Source: Acidovorax sp. DW039
GTDB taxonomy: Bacteria > Pseudomonadota > Gammaproteobacteria > Burkholderiales > Burkholderiaceae_C
Assembly (NCBI RefSeq): GCF_037101375.1
Contig: NZ_AP029019.1
Location: forward strand, 434,001-498,000
DNA: 64,000 nt
Reading direction: 5' to 3'
In this document: in pieces, positions 43,237 to 53,766 of the stretch
How the letters are laid out: each line of letters starts with the position of its first letter
Position numbering within the stretch: position 1 is the stretch's first letter
Position numbers and translations under genes: made by a program
Notes under the pieces: model-generated
What the model was told of the DNA's origin: nothing
The model's input: the letters and a program-made list of their open reading frames with translations, nothing else
The model's database searches: none

Positions 43237-43908
43237 TTGAAAAAATGGGCGGCGAGTGTGGTGGGTGTAGCGCTGTGGGCGAGCATCCCTGCGCTTGCCT
43301 CTGCCCAGGGGATTTACACCTGCGTTGACAAGAACGGCCGCCGCCTGACGGCAGACCGTCCCATTCCCGAATGTCTGGACCGCGAGCAACGCGAACTCAG
43401 TCCTTCGGGTGTCACCCGTCGCCAGATCGGCCCCTCGCTCTCCGACGTGGAGCGGGCCCAGCTGGAAGCCCAGCAACGCAGGGAAGCTGAAGAACGCACC
43501 CGTGTGCTGGAAGAGCGTCGCCGCGAGCGCGCGCTGGTCGCACGCTACCCCGACAAGGCCGCGCACGATGTTGAGCGCAACGCAGCCCTGCAGATGGTGG
43601 ACGACGTTACGGCCACGGCTGAAAAGCGCATCCTGGACTTGCGTGACGAGCGCAAGAAGCTGGACCAGGAAATGGAGTTCTACAAAAAGGACCCCAACAA
43701 AGCCCCCATGACCTTGCGCCGCAAGATTGCCGAGAACGAAGACAGCATTGCCGAGCAGCAGCGCTTTGTGGCCGGGCAGGAGCAGGAAAAGCGCAAGGTG
43801 AACCAGAAGTTCGATACGGAACTGGCCCGCCTGAAGGTGCTGTGGGAGACCTACAAACCTGTGCAGCTGCCGGGCGCTGCGTCCGCAGTCACTCCAGCCG
43901 CTCGCTGA
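43237..43908 (+). CDS. DUF4124 periplasmic protein with coiled coil
   Basis: 223-aa exported protein starting at TTG 43237. Signal peptide ends at ..ALASAQG (~24). The DUF4124 domain follows (~25-60, IYTCVDKNGRRLTADRPIPE) and then a long charged coiled coil (~65-205). DUF4124 proteins are envelope proteins of unknown function. It lies 5 bp beyond pyrE and ends 72 bp before a bidirectional terminator. Confidence 0.88.
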   Translation: MKKWAASVVGVALWASIPALASAQGIYTCVDKNGRRLTADRPIPECLDREQRELSPSGVTRRQIGPSLSDVERAQLEAQQRREAEERTRVLEERRRERALVARYPDKAAHDVERNAALQMVDDVTATAEKRILDLRDERKKLDQEMEFYKKDPNKAPMTLRRKIAENEDSIAEQQRFVAGQEQEKRKVNQKFDTELARLKVLWETYKPVQLPGAASAVTPAAR

Positions 43909-43980
43909 ACCTTCTGGCATCCCGCTTTTTTCGCAACATTCATCCGCCTGCACTCCTGCGATCACTGTGCAGTGCGCAAC

Positions 43981-44015
43981 AAAAAAGCCCCTCCGTGCGA
44001 GCACGAGGGGCTTTT
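43981..44015. terminator. Bidirectional terminator between the DUF4124 gene and gatB
   Basis: AAAAAAGCCCCTC, short loop, GAGGGGCTTTT: A-run before and T-run after, so it can stop transcripts from both convergent genes. Confidence 0.85.
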
Positions 44016-44065
44016 GTCATGGGAGGACGGAAGAAGGGCAGCGAACCCTTCAACCTCACATCCGA

Positions 44066-45514
44066 TCAGCCTGCCAGCTTGGCCTTGAGCATCTCGTTGA
44101 CCTGCGCGGGGTTGGCCTTGCCCTTGGAGGCCTTCATGGCCTGACCCACCAGGGCGTTGAACGCCTTGTCCTTGCCTGCCTTGTACTGCGCCACGTTGTC
44201 GGGGTTGGCGGCAATCACTTCATCGATGATCTTCTCCAGCGCGCCGGAGTCGTTCATCTGCTTGAGGCCCTTGGCTTCGATGACGGCGTCCACGTCGCTG
44301 CCTTCGCCGCTCCACAACACATCAAACACCTGCTTGGCCGCGTTGTTGCTGATCGTGCCGTCGTTGATGCGCTGGATCAGCGCGCCCAGCTGCGTGCTGC
44401 TGACCTTGGCCTGCTCGATGGCAATCTCTTCCATGTTCAGGCGGCGTGACAGTTCGCCCATCACCCAGTTGCTGGCCAGCTTGGGCTGGCCGCATACCTT
44501 GGCGGCGGCTTCAAAGTAGGCACCCATGGCCTTGCTCTGGGTGAGCGTGGTGGCGTCGTACTCGGGCAGACCATAGTCGGCCACAAAGCGCGCGGCCATG
44601 GCGCGTGGCAGCTCAGGCATCTGCGCACGTTCGCGCTCGATCCATTCGGGTGCGATAACGAGCGGCGGCAGGTCGGGGTCGGGGAAGTAGCGGTAGTCCG
44701 CCGCGTCTTCCTTGGTGCGCATGGCGCGGGTTTCGCCCGTGTCGGGGTCGAACAGCACGGTGGCCTGCTGGATGGCGTGGCCGTCTTCAATCTGCTCGAT
44801 CTGCCAGCGGATCTCGTAGTCAATCGCCTGCTGCATGAACTTGAACGAGTTCAGGTTCTTGATCTCTCGGCGGGTGCCCAGCGGCGCGCCGGGCTTGCGC
44901 ACGGAGACGTTGGCGTCGCAGCGGAACGAGCCCTCCTGCATGTTGCCGTCGCAGATGCCGATCCAGGTCACGATCTTGTGCAGCTCCTTGGCATAGGCCA
45001 CGGCTTCTTCACTGCTGCGGATGTCGGGCTCGGTCACGATCTCCAGCAGCGGCGTGCCCGCGCGGTTGAGGTCGATGCCGCTCTGGCCGATGAAGTCTTC
45101 GTGCAGCGATTTGCCCGCGTCTTCTTCGAGGTGGGCGCGCACTAGCCGCACAGTCTTCTTCTCGTCGCCCAGGAAGAACGACACCTCGCCGCCCTGCACC
45201 ACCGGGATTTCAAACTGGCTGATCTGGTAGCCCTTGGGCAGGTCGGGGTAGAAGTAGTTCTTGCGGGCAAAGATGCTGCGCGGCGCAACGTGCGAGCCCA
45301 GGGCCAGGCCCAGGCGAATGGCGCAGGCCACCGCCTCGCGGTTCATCACAGGCAGCGTGCCGGGCAGGGCCAGGTCCACGGGGCAGGCCTGGGTGTTGGG
45401 CTCAGCACCGAACGCGGTGCTGGCGCGGCTGAAAATCTTGCTCTTTGTGGCGAGCTGGGCGTGGGTTTCAAAGCCGATGACGACTTCGTAACCCTGGATC
45501 AGTTTGGCAGACAT
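44066..45514 (-). CDS. gatB: Aspartyl/glutamyl-tRNA amidotransferase subunit B
   Basis: 482-aa subunit that phosphorylates and amidates Glu/Asp on mischarged tRNA(Gln/Asn). Cradle motifs: [20 protein letters not shown] at the start, [26 protein letters not shown] near residue 85, and a C-terminal YqeY domain (~335-480). Start ATG 45514 ([10 protein letters not shown]) fits the family. It is the last gene of gatC-gatA-gatB on the minus strand, 109 bp beyond gatA with a palindromic repeat between. Confidence 0.96.
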   Translation of the reverse strand: MSAKLIQGYEVVIGFETHAQLATKSKIFSRASTAFGAEPNTQACPVDLALPGTLPVMNREAVACAIRLGLALGSHVAPRSIFARKNYFYPDLPKGYQISQFEIPVVQGGEVSFFLGDEKKTVRLVRAHLEEDAGKSLHEDFIGQSGIDLNRAGTPLLEIVTEPDIRSSEEAVAYAKELHKIVTWIGICDGNMQEGSFRCDANVSVRKPGAPLGTRREIKNLNSFKFMQQAIDYEIRWQIEQIEDGHAIQQATVLFDPDTGETRAMRTKEDAADYRYFPDPDLPPLVIAPEWIERERAQMPELPRAMAARFVADYGLPEYDATTLTQSKAMGAYFEAAAKVCGQPKLASNWVMGELSRRLNMEEIAIEQAKVSSTQLGALIQRINDGTISNNAAKQVFDVLWSGEGSDVDAVIEAKGLKQMNDSGALEKIIDEVIAANPDNVAQYKAGKDKAFNALVGQAMKASKGKANPAQVNEMLKAKLAG

Positions 45515-45527
45515 GGATCTGTCCTTG

Positions 45528-45620
45528 CTATCAATAAGTGAGCTGCTTGCGCTGGTTGTGCGGCGGTTTCCAATGCATTGGCTGCACAAGTGACGCCGAT
45601 AGAGCGCAAGCTGCTATGGT
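45528..45620. repeat. Palindromic intergenic repeat, copy E (expanded loop)
   Basis: Arms GAGCTGCTTGCGCT (45540-45553) and AGCGCAAGCTGCTAT (45603-45617) with about 50 nt between. It belongs to the same AGCTGC.TGCGC family and sits in the gatA-gatB gap, where it could reduce read-through or stabilise mRNA. Confidence 0.6.
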
Positions 45621-45622
45621 TT

Positions 45623-47116
45623 TCAGAGCGGGCTGCGCAGGTGGAAGTCGGTGGCTTGCTGCAGGCGGTGCGCGGCGTTGAGCAGTCGGCTTTCCTGGAA
45701 GTAGTTGCCGATCAGCTGGAGGCCCACGGGCATGCCGCCTTCACCAAAGCCAGCAGGCACGCTCATGCCGGGCAGGCCTGCCAGCGATGCGGGCAGGGTG
45801 AAGATGTCGGCCAGGTAGTCGGCCAGCGGGTCGTTGCCATGCTCGCCCAGCTTCCAGGCCACGGTGGGGGCTACGGGGCCAGCGATCACATCGCATTCCT
45901 TGAAGGCGTTCTGGAAGTCGTCGGCAATCATGCGACGAATCTTCTGGGCCTGCAGGTAGTAGGCGTCGTAGTAGCCGTGGGAGAGCACGTAGGCACCGAT
46001 CATGATGCGGCGCTTGACCTCGTCGCCAAAGCCTTCGGCGCGGGTCTTCTTGTACATGTCCACCAGGTCGGTGTAATCCTTGGCGCGGTGGCCGAACTTC
46101 ACACCGTCAAAGCGGCTGAGGTTGGACGAGGCCTCGGCGGGCGCGATGATGTAGTAGACGGGAATCGACAGTTCGGTGCGAGGCAGCGTGATGGGCACGA
46201 GCTTGGCGCCGAGCTTCTCGTATTCCTTGAGCGCACTGTCCACAGCGGCGCGCACATCGGGGGCAAGCCCTTCGCCGAAGAACTCGGCAGGGATGCCGAT
46301 GCGCAGGCCATCGATGCTGTCATTGAGCTTGGCGCTGAAGTTTTCGGCGGGCACATCCAGGCTGGTGGAGTCGCGGTCCGGGTCGGGACCGCACATGGCG
46401 GACAGCAGCAGCGCGCAGTCTTCTGCCGAGCGTGCCATGGGGCCAGCCTGGTCCAGGCTGGAGGCAAACGCGATCATGCCGTAGCGGCTGGCGCGGCCAT
46501 AGGTGGGCTTGATGCCGGTGATGCCGCAGAACGATGCGGGCTGGCGAATCGAACCGCCGGTATCGGTGCCGGTGACGGCAGGGGCCAGGCGCGCAGCCAC
46601 GGCCACGGCGCTGCCGCCGGATGAGCCGCCAGGAATGCGGTCGGTGGCCCAGGGGTTGCGCACGGGTGCGGGGGTATCAAAGCCGACGGGGGCTACGGCA
46701 GAGTTCTCGTTGGCCGAGCCCATGGCGAACTCGTCGCAGTTGAGCTTCCCCAAGGTGACGGCACCCGCGTCGGCCAGCTTGGTGACCACGGTGGCATCAA
46801 AAGGCGACTGGTAGCCTGCCAGCATCCTGGAGCCGGCAGTGCTGGGAAAATCTTTAGTCACAAAGATGTCTTTGTGCGCGATAGGCACGCCTTCCAGGGT
46901 ACCCGCGGTTCCGGCGGCGATACGTGCGTCGGCCGCTTGGGCCTGCGCCAGCGTGGCTTCTTCATTCAGGGCAACAAACGCGCCCAGAGAGGTGTGTTCC
47001 TTGGCGCGCGCCAAGAAATGCTGGGCGGCCTCGACGGCGGAAACCTGGCGCTCGCGCAGTTGGCGTGCCAGCTCGGTCACGCTCAGGTCGTGCAATGCAG
47101 TGGATGGGTGGGTCAT
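45623..47116 (-). CDS. gatA: Aspartyl/glutamyl-tRNA amidotransferase subunit A
   Basis: 497-aa amidase-signature enzyme that hydrolyses glutamine for transamidation. Ser-cis-Ser-Lys triad: Lys in VPIAHKDIF, the [20 protein letters not shown] stretch, and [17 protein letters not shown] with the nucleophilic Ser. It starts 4 bp after the gatC stop, so gatC and gatA are translationally coupled. Confidence 0.97.
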   Translation of the reverse strand: MTHPSTALHDLSVTELARQLRERQVSAVEAAQHFLARAKEHTSLGAFVALNEEATLAQAQAADARIAAGTAGTLEGVPIAHKDIFVTKDFPSTAGSRMLAGYQSPFDATVVTKLADAGAVTLGKLNCDEFAMGSANENSAVAPVGFDTPAPVRNPWATDRIPGGSSGGSAVAVAARLAPAVTGTDTGGSIRQPASFCGITGIKPTYGRASRYGMIAFASSLDQAGPMARSAEDCALLLSAMCGPDPDRDSTSLDVPAENFSAKLNDSIDGLRIGIPAEFFGEGLAPDVRAAVDSALKEYEKLGAKLVPITLPRTELSIPVYYIIAPAEASSNLSRFDGVKFGHRAKDYTDLVDMYKKTRAEGFGDEVKRRIMIGAYVLSHGYYDAYYLQAQKIRRMIADDFQNAFKECDVIAGPVAPTVAWKLGEHGNDPLADYLADIFTLPASLAGLPGMSVPAGFGEGGMPVGLQLIGNYFQESRLLNAAHRLQQATDFHLRSPL

Positions 47117-47120
47117 GGAC

Positions 47121-47420
47121 TTACTCGATCACTTTGGGCACCAGGAACAGGCCGCGCTCGACAGCGGGTGCGCTCTTCTGGTTGGCTTCGCGCTGGTTGG
47201 GCTCGCTGGCAATGTCTTCGCGCAAACGCAAAGCCACGTCCTGGATGGCTGCAACGGGGTGTGCCAGGGGCTCGATCCCTTGGGTATCCACAGCCCGCAT
47301 CTGCTCCACAACATCGAAAAAACCGTTCAATTGAGAGAGCATGCGCTCACTTTCTGAGGGTGTGAGCTCCAGTCGCGCCAAATTAGCGATGCGACCGATG
47401 TCCTGAGGGGTCAGTGCCAT
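47121..47420 (-). CDS. gatC: Aspartyl/glutamyl-tRNA amidotransferase subunit C
   Basis: 99-aa small subunit that clamps GatA and GatB together. [19 protein letters not shown] opening and the [20 protein letters not shown] block are characteristic. Start ATG 47420. The region above is the 218-bp divergent promoter shared with mreB. Confidence 0.95.
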   Translation of the reverse strand: MALTPQDIGRIANLARLELTPSESERMLSQLNGFFDVVEQMRAVDTQGIEPLAHPVAAIQDVALRLREDIASEPNQREANQKSAPAVERGLFLVPKVIE

Positions 47421-47638
47421 AAGGAAAATATTTGTCGGGATACCAGATGTAAACCTGTGATCCAGGTCATGCCGGAGGGAGTTATTCACAGGGGATGGAG
47501 TATTATCCCGGCTTTGCCGCAATACCCTCTTTTCAGCCGGTCATTGTGCGAAAAAAGCGTAGTTTGACCCCCCACCACTCCCAGATACACCCGGCGATGG
47601 CAGGCCGACGTGCATGCCGTGCCTGAGAGGATTCTTGA

Positions 47639-48682
<1,044 letters not shown>

Positions 48683-48804
48683 TGCATCTATCCCCTGCGC
48701 GGCTGCGCCGCTTCCTTCCGTTCTCGCCGCATGGCATGCTGCGGCAGTCGAAAGGACGCGACCGGTGGCCTGGGGGCTAGCGCCGAGCGCTATGAATCAC
48801 TGAC

Positions 48805-49722
48805 ATGCCGCTGGGTACCCTGGAGCGCAGCGCTCCACCTTTCTTCAAACAAGGCCCTTCGGCCTTGTCGCGCTTGGCTGCGTTCAGCGCGCTTGCGCTG
48901 TTCCTGATGGTGGCGGACACCCGCTTCCAGATTACCGGCCCCGTGCGTCAGGCACTGGGGGCCGCGTTGTACCCGCTGCAGTGGGTGATGTTCAAACCGG
49001 TGGAGTTCGCTCGCCAAGGCTCGGGTTACTTCCAGTCTCTGCAAGACGCGCAGGCGGCCGCCGATGCCGCCAGCCAGAAGCTGGTCGCCGTGGCCCAGCA
49101 AGCCCACCAAGCCGAGCAGTTGGCCCAGGAAAACATCCGGCTGCGCAAGCTGCTGTCGCTGCGCGACCGGCTGCAGACACCCGCCCAGGCTGCGCAGGTG
49201 ATTTACGACACGCCGGATCCCTACACTCGCCGGGTCGTCATCGACCAGGGCCAGATGCACGGTGTAGAGCAGGGCGTTCCGGTCATGGATGAGTCTGGCG
49301 TGCTGGGCCAGGTGACGCGGGTGTTCCCGCTGGTGAGCGAGGTGACCTTGCTGGTTGACCGCGAGCAGGCGATTCCGGTGCTGAATGTGCGCACGGGTGC
49401 CCGTGCCGTGGCCTACGGCGACCCGACAGCCGAGCATGGCGGCGGAATCGAGTTGCGCTTTATCCAGGCCAACGCCGATATCCGGGAAGACGACCTGCTG
49501 ACCACCAGCGGTGTGGACGGTGTGTACCCTCCCGGTCTGCCAGTCGCACGCGTGGCGCATGTGGAGCGGCGCGCCGACTCCGCCTTTGCCCGCATCTATT
49601 GCAAGCCCCTGGCCCAGGTGCAGGGCGTGCGCCATGTCATGGTCCTCAAACCGCTGGGCGAAAACCTTCCGCCCCGCCCCGAACCTGCTCCTGTGGTGCA
49701 GAACAAGCGGGGGCGCAAATGA
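48805..49722 (+). CDS. mreC: Rod-shape-determining protein MreC
   Basis: 305-aa inner-membrane protein. One N-terminal helix (~27-45, LAAFSALALFLMVADT), a coiled coil (~75-115, AAADAASQKLVAVAQQAHQA) and two periplasmic beta-barrels (~120-285, RRVVIDQGQMHGVEQGVPVM). It interacts with PBP2 and MreD to regulate elongasome activity. Its TGA overlaps the mreD start as ATGA. 122 bp after mreB. Confidence 0.96.
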   Translation: MPLGTLERSAPPFFKQGPSALSRLAAFSALALFLMVADTRFQITGPVRQALGAALYPLQWVMFKPVEFARQGSGYFQSLQDAQAAADAASQKLVAVAQQAHQAEQLAQENIRLRKLLSLRDRLQTPAQAAQVIYDTPDPYTRRVVIDQGQMHGVEQGVPVMDESGVLGQVTRVFPLVSEVTLLVDREQAIPVLNVRTGARAVAYGDPTAEHGGGIELRFIQANADIREDDLLTTSGVDGVYPPGLPVARVAHVERRADSAFARIYCKPLAQVQGVRHVMVLKPLGENLPPRPEPAPVVQNKRGRK

Positions 49723-50237
49723 TCATGCCGCGTGGGCAGCAGTTGCTGCTGCCAGCCAATCCCGTGTTCATCGTGGTGAGCCTGCTGGTGGGGCTGGCCG
49801 TCAATCTGCTGCCGCTGGGCCGCTGGTCCTGGCAGCCCGATGTGCTGATGGTGCTCATCGTCTTCTGGAGCGTGCACCAGCCGCTGCGTGTGGGCATGGG
49901 CGTCGCCTTCGCGCTGGGCCTGTGCATGGATGTGGGCCATTCGGCACTGCTGGGGCAGCATGCGCTGGCCTACACCGTGCTCTCCTACGGGGCCATCGCC
50001 ATGCACCGCCGCTTGCTGTGGTTCAGCGTGCCTTCGCAGGCACTGCAGGTGTTGCCGCTGTTCGCCTTGGCTCATGGCATTGAAACCGTGCTGCGCATGG
50101 CGACGGGCGGGGTGTTTCCAGGGGCGTGGATGTTGCTCGCTCCGCTGCTGGAAGCTGCACTCTGGCCCCTGGCCAGCTGGGTGTTGCTGGCACCCCAGCG
50201 CCGCCCGCCTGACCGTGACGAGAACCGCCCCCTGTGA
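49719..50237 (+). CDS. mreD: Rod-shape-determining protein MreD
   Basis: 172-aa integral membrane protein with about five helices (PVFIVVSLLVGLAVNLLPLG, then ALAYTVLSYGAIAM, PLFALAHGIETVL, etc.). ATG 49719 overlaps the mreC stop (ATGA), so it is translationally coupled. Part of the elongasome. Confidence 0.94.
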   Translation: MIMPRGQQLLLPANPVFIVVSLLVGLAVNLLPLGRWSWQPDVLMVLIVFWSVHQPLRVGMGVAFALGLCMDVGHSALLGQHALAYTVLSYGAIAMHRRLLWFSVPSQALQVLPLFALAHGIETVLRMATGGVFPGAWMLLAPLLEAALWPLASWVLLAPQRRPPDRDENRPL

Positions 50238-50319
50238 CCATGGCATGTGCAGGACAGACGCCATGGCCTGCCGCACCGCAGGCCGCCCTTTTGTGGCTTG
50301 GAGCCGCTAGGGGTTGCCC

Positions 50320-52260
50320 ATGACCGAGATTCGCAACGTAGTGGTCGATGCGCGGCGCCTGCGCCTGCGCGTGCTGGTGCTGGCTATCGTGGTGTTTCTG
50401 GCTTTTTGCCTCATCGTTGCGCGCTTGCTGGTGTTGCAGGTGGTGCGCCATGAAGACTTGGCGGCCCAGGCGGAGAGCAACCGCACGGCGGTGGTGCCCA
50501 TCGTGCCCAACCGGGGGTTGATTCTGGACCGCAACGGCGTCGTGCTGGCCACCAATTACGCGGCCTACACGCTGGAGATCACCCCTTCGCGCGCTGCCCC
50601 TCTGGACGAAACCATCGATGAGCTGGCCAAGGTGGTGGACATCCACGCGCGCGACCGGCGTCGTTTCAAGCGGCTGATGGAAGAGTCGCGCAACTTTGAA
50701 TCCCTGCCCATTCGCACCCGCCTGAGTGATGATGAGGTGGCGCGCTTTGCAGCGCAGCAGTACCGCTTTCCAGGCGTGGAGATCAAGGCACGGCTGTTTC
50801 GCAACTACCCTTTGGGCGAGACAGGCAGCCATGCCATCGGCTACATCGGACGGATCAACCAGAACGAGAAGCAGCGCATTCAGGATGCCGACGACGAGGG
50901 CAACTACCGCGGCACCGAATACATCGGCAAGCTGGGCGTGGAGCAGAGTTTTGAGAAAGCCCTGCATGGCGTCACCGGCGTGGAGCAGATGGAGACATCT
51001 GCGGGCGGGCGGGCGGTGCGCAAGCTGGCCAGCCGCCCGGCCACGCCCGGCCATAGCGTGATGCTCTCGCTGGACATCAAGCTGCAGAAAATGGTGGAAG
51101 ACCTGTTTGGTGACCGGCGGGGCGCGCTGGTGGCCATCGACCCGCGCAATGGCGAAGTGCTCGCCCTGGTGAGCAAGCCCACGTTCGACCCCAACCTGTT
51201 TGTAGAGGGGATTGATGTCGAGAACTGGACGGCACTCAATGAATCCATTGACAAGCCGCTGCTCAACCGGGCCTTGCGCGGGCTGTATCCACCGGGCTCC
51301 ACCTACAAGCCCTTCATGGCGATGGCCGCGCTGGAGCTGAACAAACGCTCGCCCAGCATGATCATCAACGACCCTGGCTTTTACACCTTCGGCGGCCGCA
51401 CCTTCCGCAGCCACGAGGGGGGTCTGGGCGCGCTGGACATGCACCGCGCCATCCAGTTTTCGAGCAACACCTACTTCTATTCGCTGGCCGTGGAGATGGG
51501 CGTGGACACCATCCACGACTTCATGAAGCCCCTCACGTTCGGGCAGCTCACCGGCATTGATCTGGGTGGCGAAGTGCGTGGCACCTTGCCGAGTACTGAG
51601 TGGAAGCGCAACACCTACAAGCGGCCTGAACTCAAGCGCTGGTTCCCTGGAGAGACCGTTTCGCTGGGCATTGGACAGGGTTACAACAACTTCACCATGC
51701 TGCAACTGGCGGTGGCCGAGGCCACGCTGGCCAATGGCGGCACGCGCTACACCCCGCACCTCATCAAGGCCGTCAAGGACACGGTGACGGGTGAGCTCAC
51801 GCCCGTGCCGCAGCAGCCGGGGGTGAACCTGGGTTTCAAGCCCAAGAATGTGGAAATCGTGCGCAATGCGCTGGTGGCCGTGAACAAGGGCGGCACCGGC
51901 ACCCGCGTGTTTGCGGGCGCTGCCTACACATCGGCGGGTAAGACCGGAACGGCGCAGGCCGTGAGCCTGGGGCAGAACGTCAAATACAACGCCAAGCTGC
52001 TGGAAGAGCACCAGCGTGACCATTCTCTGTACGCAGCATTTGCCCCGGCTGAAAATCCGCAGATCGTTGTGGCCGTGATTGTGGAAAACGCCGGTTTTGG
52101 TGCTGCCAATGCCGCACCCATTGCCCGCCGCGTGTTCGACTATTGGCTGCAGGGCGAATACCCCAGCGAAGAGGACATTGCCGCGGTGCGCAAAGGGGTC
52201 GCCTCAGCGCCCATCGGCAAACCGCGCCGGGTGGACGAGATCACCCTGACGGCGCCTTGA
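50320..52260 (+). CDS. mrdA: Penicillin-binding protein 2 (MrdA)
   Basis: 646-aa class B transpeptidase for cell elongation. Short cytoplasmic tail, one membrane anchor (~18-40, VLVLAIVVFLAFCLIVARLL), pedestal domain (~60-240), then the penicillin-binding domain with active-site Ser in PPGSTYKPFMA (SxxK), SSN in FSSNTYFYS and KTG in SAGKTGTAQA. Start ATG 50320 (MTEIRNVVV). rodA, which often follows mrdA, is not in the window; the next gene is an unrelated lipoprotein. Confidence 0.96.
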   Translation: MTEIRNVVVDARRLRLRVLVLAIVVFLAFCLIVARLLVLQVVRHEDLAAQAESNRTAVVPIVPNRGLILDRNGVVLATNYAAYTLEITPSRAAPLDETIDELAKVVDIHARDRRRFKRLMEESRNFESLPIRTRLSDDEVARFAAQQYRFPGVEIKARLFRNYPLGETGSHAIGYIGRINQNEKQRIQDADDEGNYRGTEYIGKLGVEQSFEKALHGVTGVEQMETSAGGRAVRKLASRPATPGHSVMLSLDIKLQKMVEDLFGDRRGALVAIDPRNGEVLALVSKPTFDPNLFVEGIDVENWTALNESIDKPLLNRALRGLYPPGSTYKPFMAMAALELNKRSPSMIINDPGFYTFGGRTFRSHEGGLGALDMHRAIQFSSNTYFYSLAVEMGVDTIHDFMKPLTFGQLTGIDLGGEVRGTLPSTEWKRNTYKRPELKRWFPGETVSLGIGQGYNNFTMLQLAVAEATLANGGTRYTPHLIKAVKDTVTGELTPVPQQPGVNLGFKPKNVEIVRNALVAVNKGGTGTRVFAGAAYTSAGKTGTAQAVSLGQNVKYNAKLLEEHQRDHSLYAAFAPAENPQIVVAVIVENAGFGAANAAPIARRVFDYWLQGEYPSEEDIAAVRKGVASAPIGKPRRVDEITLTAP

Positions 52261-52585
52261 ATCCCTGGGCTGCTGGCAAGCAAGGCTGGCTCAGCAGTCT
52301 TCCCTTGAACAGGTGCCTGGCGAGTGCGAAGCGTTGATCAGTCGACGCCATGACGCCTTCCCAGGGGTATCTGAACTTCCCCCAAAAGTCAGTTTTCTTC
52401 AGTGTTGCTTGTAGGTGTGCGCTAACACCTGCTCACAGGTTTTGCGTGCCGTTCCCTGGACAATCCGCCCGGTCCTGCCCCTGTAGCCCTTGTCTGGCCA
52501 CGCATCGCTCCACTGTTTTGAGTCACGCGCGGCTTCCATCAGAGGTTGATTTGTCGGGGCGGTTGTACCCACTCCGGAGAAAAAC
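52261..52585. other. 325-bp gap after mrdA, possible decayed gene on minus strand
   Basis: No intact gene seen. A minus-strand frame at about 52402-52560 reads like real protein (SKQWSDAWPDKGYRGRTGR, VQGTARKTCEQVLAHTYKQH then stop) but lacks a credible start, being entered only from the antisense of the lipoprotein repeat. It may be a remnant. A small hairpin AGGTGT/ACACCT lies near 52412. Confidence 0.35.
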
Positions 52586-53689
52586 ATGCAACGCCAACGC
52601 CGCCGGGTCCTAGAGGCCCTTCCTGTTCTTTTGCTGTCCGCCTGCGGCGGGGGAGGCGGCGGAACAGACAATCCGGCCAACCCCACCAACCCCACCAACC
52701 CCACCAACCCCACCAACCCCACCAACCCCACCAACCCAGGCACGCCCACTGCGCCGCCCTCTGGAGGTGTGGTCTACGGCAACCTTTCACGCGCCAGCCT
52801 GGGGGCAGGTGCCGCATTGAACGGAGCGCTTCCGTTTCCTGCCGACAACCCCTGGAACACCGACATCAGCGCTGCCGAGGTAGACCCCAACTCCGATCGC
52901 CTGATTGCAAGCATCGGCGCGGATACGGGGCTGTACCGCGACTTTGGATCGGGGCTGTGGGACGGGGCTCCCATCGGGATTCCGTACCGCGTGGTCTCAG
53001 GTCAGCAGGCCAAGGTGGCGGTGGAGTATCTGGCCTATGGTGACGAAAGCGACCCTGGCCCGTTCCCCATCCCCCTGGATGCCCCGGTCGAGGGTGCTCC
53101 CTGGCAGGATGGCGACCGGCACGTGCTGGTCATTGACCGGGACAACCAGCGCCTTTATGAGCTGGGCCGGGCATTTGCGCGCGGGGACCGCTGGCAGGCG
53201 GACGTGGGGGCCGTGTTTCATCTGGACAGCAACACGGTGCGCCCCACCGCCAAAAGCGGCTGGACCAGTGCCGATGCCGCTGGGCTGCCCATTTTTCCGG
53301 GGCTGGTGCGGTATGACGAAGCCGCGCTGGGGGCGGGTGGCATTCGCCACGCCTTGCGCTTCACCGCAGCGCGCACCCGCCGGGCGTTCGTGCCGCCCGC
53401 TACGCATTACGCATCTTCCAGCACAGATGCCAATCTGCCGCCCATGGGCATGCGTGTGCGGCTGAAGGCCAGCTTTGCCATCCCTGCCACCTTCAGCGCC
53501 GAAGCCAAGGCCATTCTCACGGCGCTCAAAACCTACGGCATGTTCCTGGCCGACAACGGATCGAACTGGTACATCAGCGGTGCGCCCGATGATCGCTGGA
53601 ATAACGACCGCCTGCGCTCCGAACTGGCCTCCGTCAAAGGTCGCGACATGGAGGTGATCAAGATGACGGGCCTGGTCACCCAGGTTTAA
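52586..53689 (+). CDS. Outer-membrane or periplasmic lipoprotein with NPT repeats
   Basis: 367-aa lipoprotein. Signal peptide with lipobox LLSAC (Cys20), then a Gly6 linker and six Asn-Pro-Thr repeats encoded by identical 9-bp units, a stalk or spacer. The ordered domain (~80-365) starts LPFPADNPWNTDISAAEVDP and has DRHVLVIDRDNQRLYELGRA and FHLDSNTVRPT, resembling uncharacterised beta-rich secreted proteins. RBS CGGAGAAAA precedes ATG 52586. Function unknown. Confidence 0.8.
   Translation: MQRQRRRVLEALPVLLLSACGGGGGGTDNPANPTNPTNPTNPTNPTNPTNPGTPTAPPSGGVVYGNLSRASLGAGAALNGALPFPADNPWNTDISAAEVDPNSDRLIASIGADTGLYRDFGSGLWDGAPIGIPYRVVSGQQAKVAVEYLAYGDESDPGPFPIPLDAPVEGAPWQDGDRHVLVIDRDNQRLYELGRAFARGDRWQADVGAVFHLDSNTVRPTAKSGWTSADAAGLPIFPGLVRYDEAALGAGGIRHALRFTAARTRRAFVPPATHYASSSTDANLPPMGMRVRLKASFAIPATFSAEAKAILTALKTYGMFLADNGSNWYISGAPDDRWNNDRLRSELASVKGRDMEVIKMTGLVTQV
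52679..52732 (+). repeat. Minisatellite: six perfect copies of a 9-bp unit (AACCCCACC)
   Basis: Six identical units in frame, coding NPT, followed by a degenerate AACCCAGGC. Unit length is a multiple of three, so slippage would change stalk length without breaking the frame. Confidence 0.95.
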
Positions 53690-53705
53690 CGAGGCTCATT
53701 GAAGG

Positions 53706-53765
53706 TAATCGCTATATTATTGATAGCTGCCAGCGCTTGATTATCAAGTGCTGGCAGCTATTTGG
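53706..53765. repeat. Palindromic intergenic repeat, copy C
   Basis: Arms ATAGCTGCCAGCGCTTGAT and ATCAAGTGCTGGCAGCTAT around TAT. It sits between the stops of the convergent lipoprotein and EamA genes and can serve as a bidirectional terminator. Confidence 0.85.
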
Positions 53766-53766
53766 G

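Noticed and set aside
50023..52023. 666-codon open frame antisense to mrdA
   Set aside because: It is a high-GC shadow of a well-supported gene, with His/Arg/Gly-rich translation and no family resemblance.
52679..52732. CRISPR-like short repeats
   Set aside because: Units are 9 bp, contiguous and in frame in a lipoprotein gene; this is a coding minisatellite.
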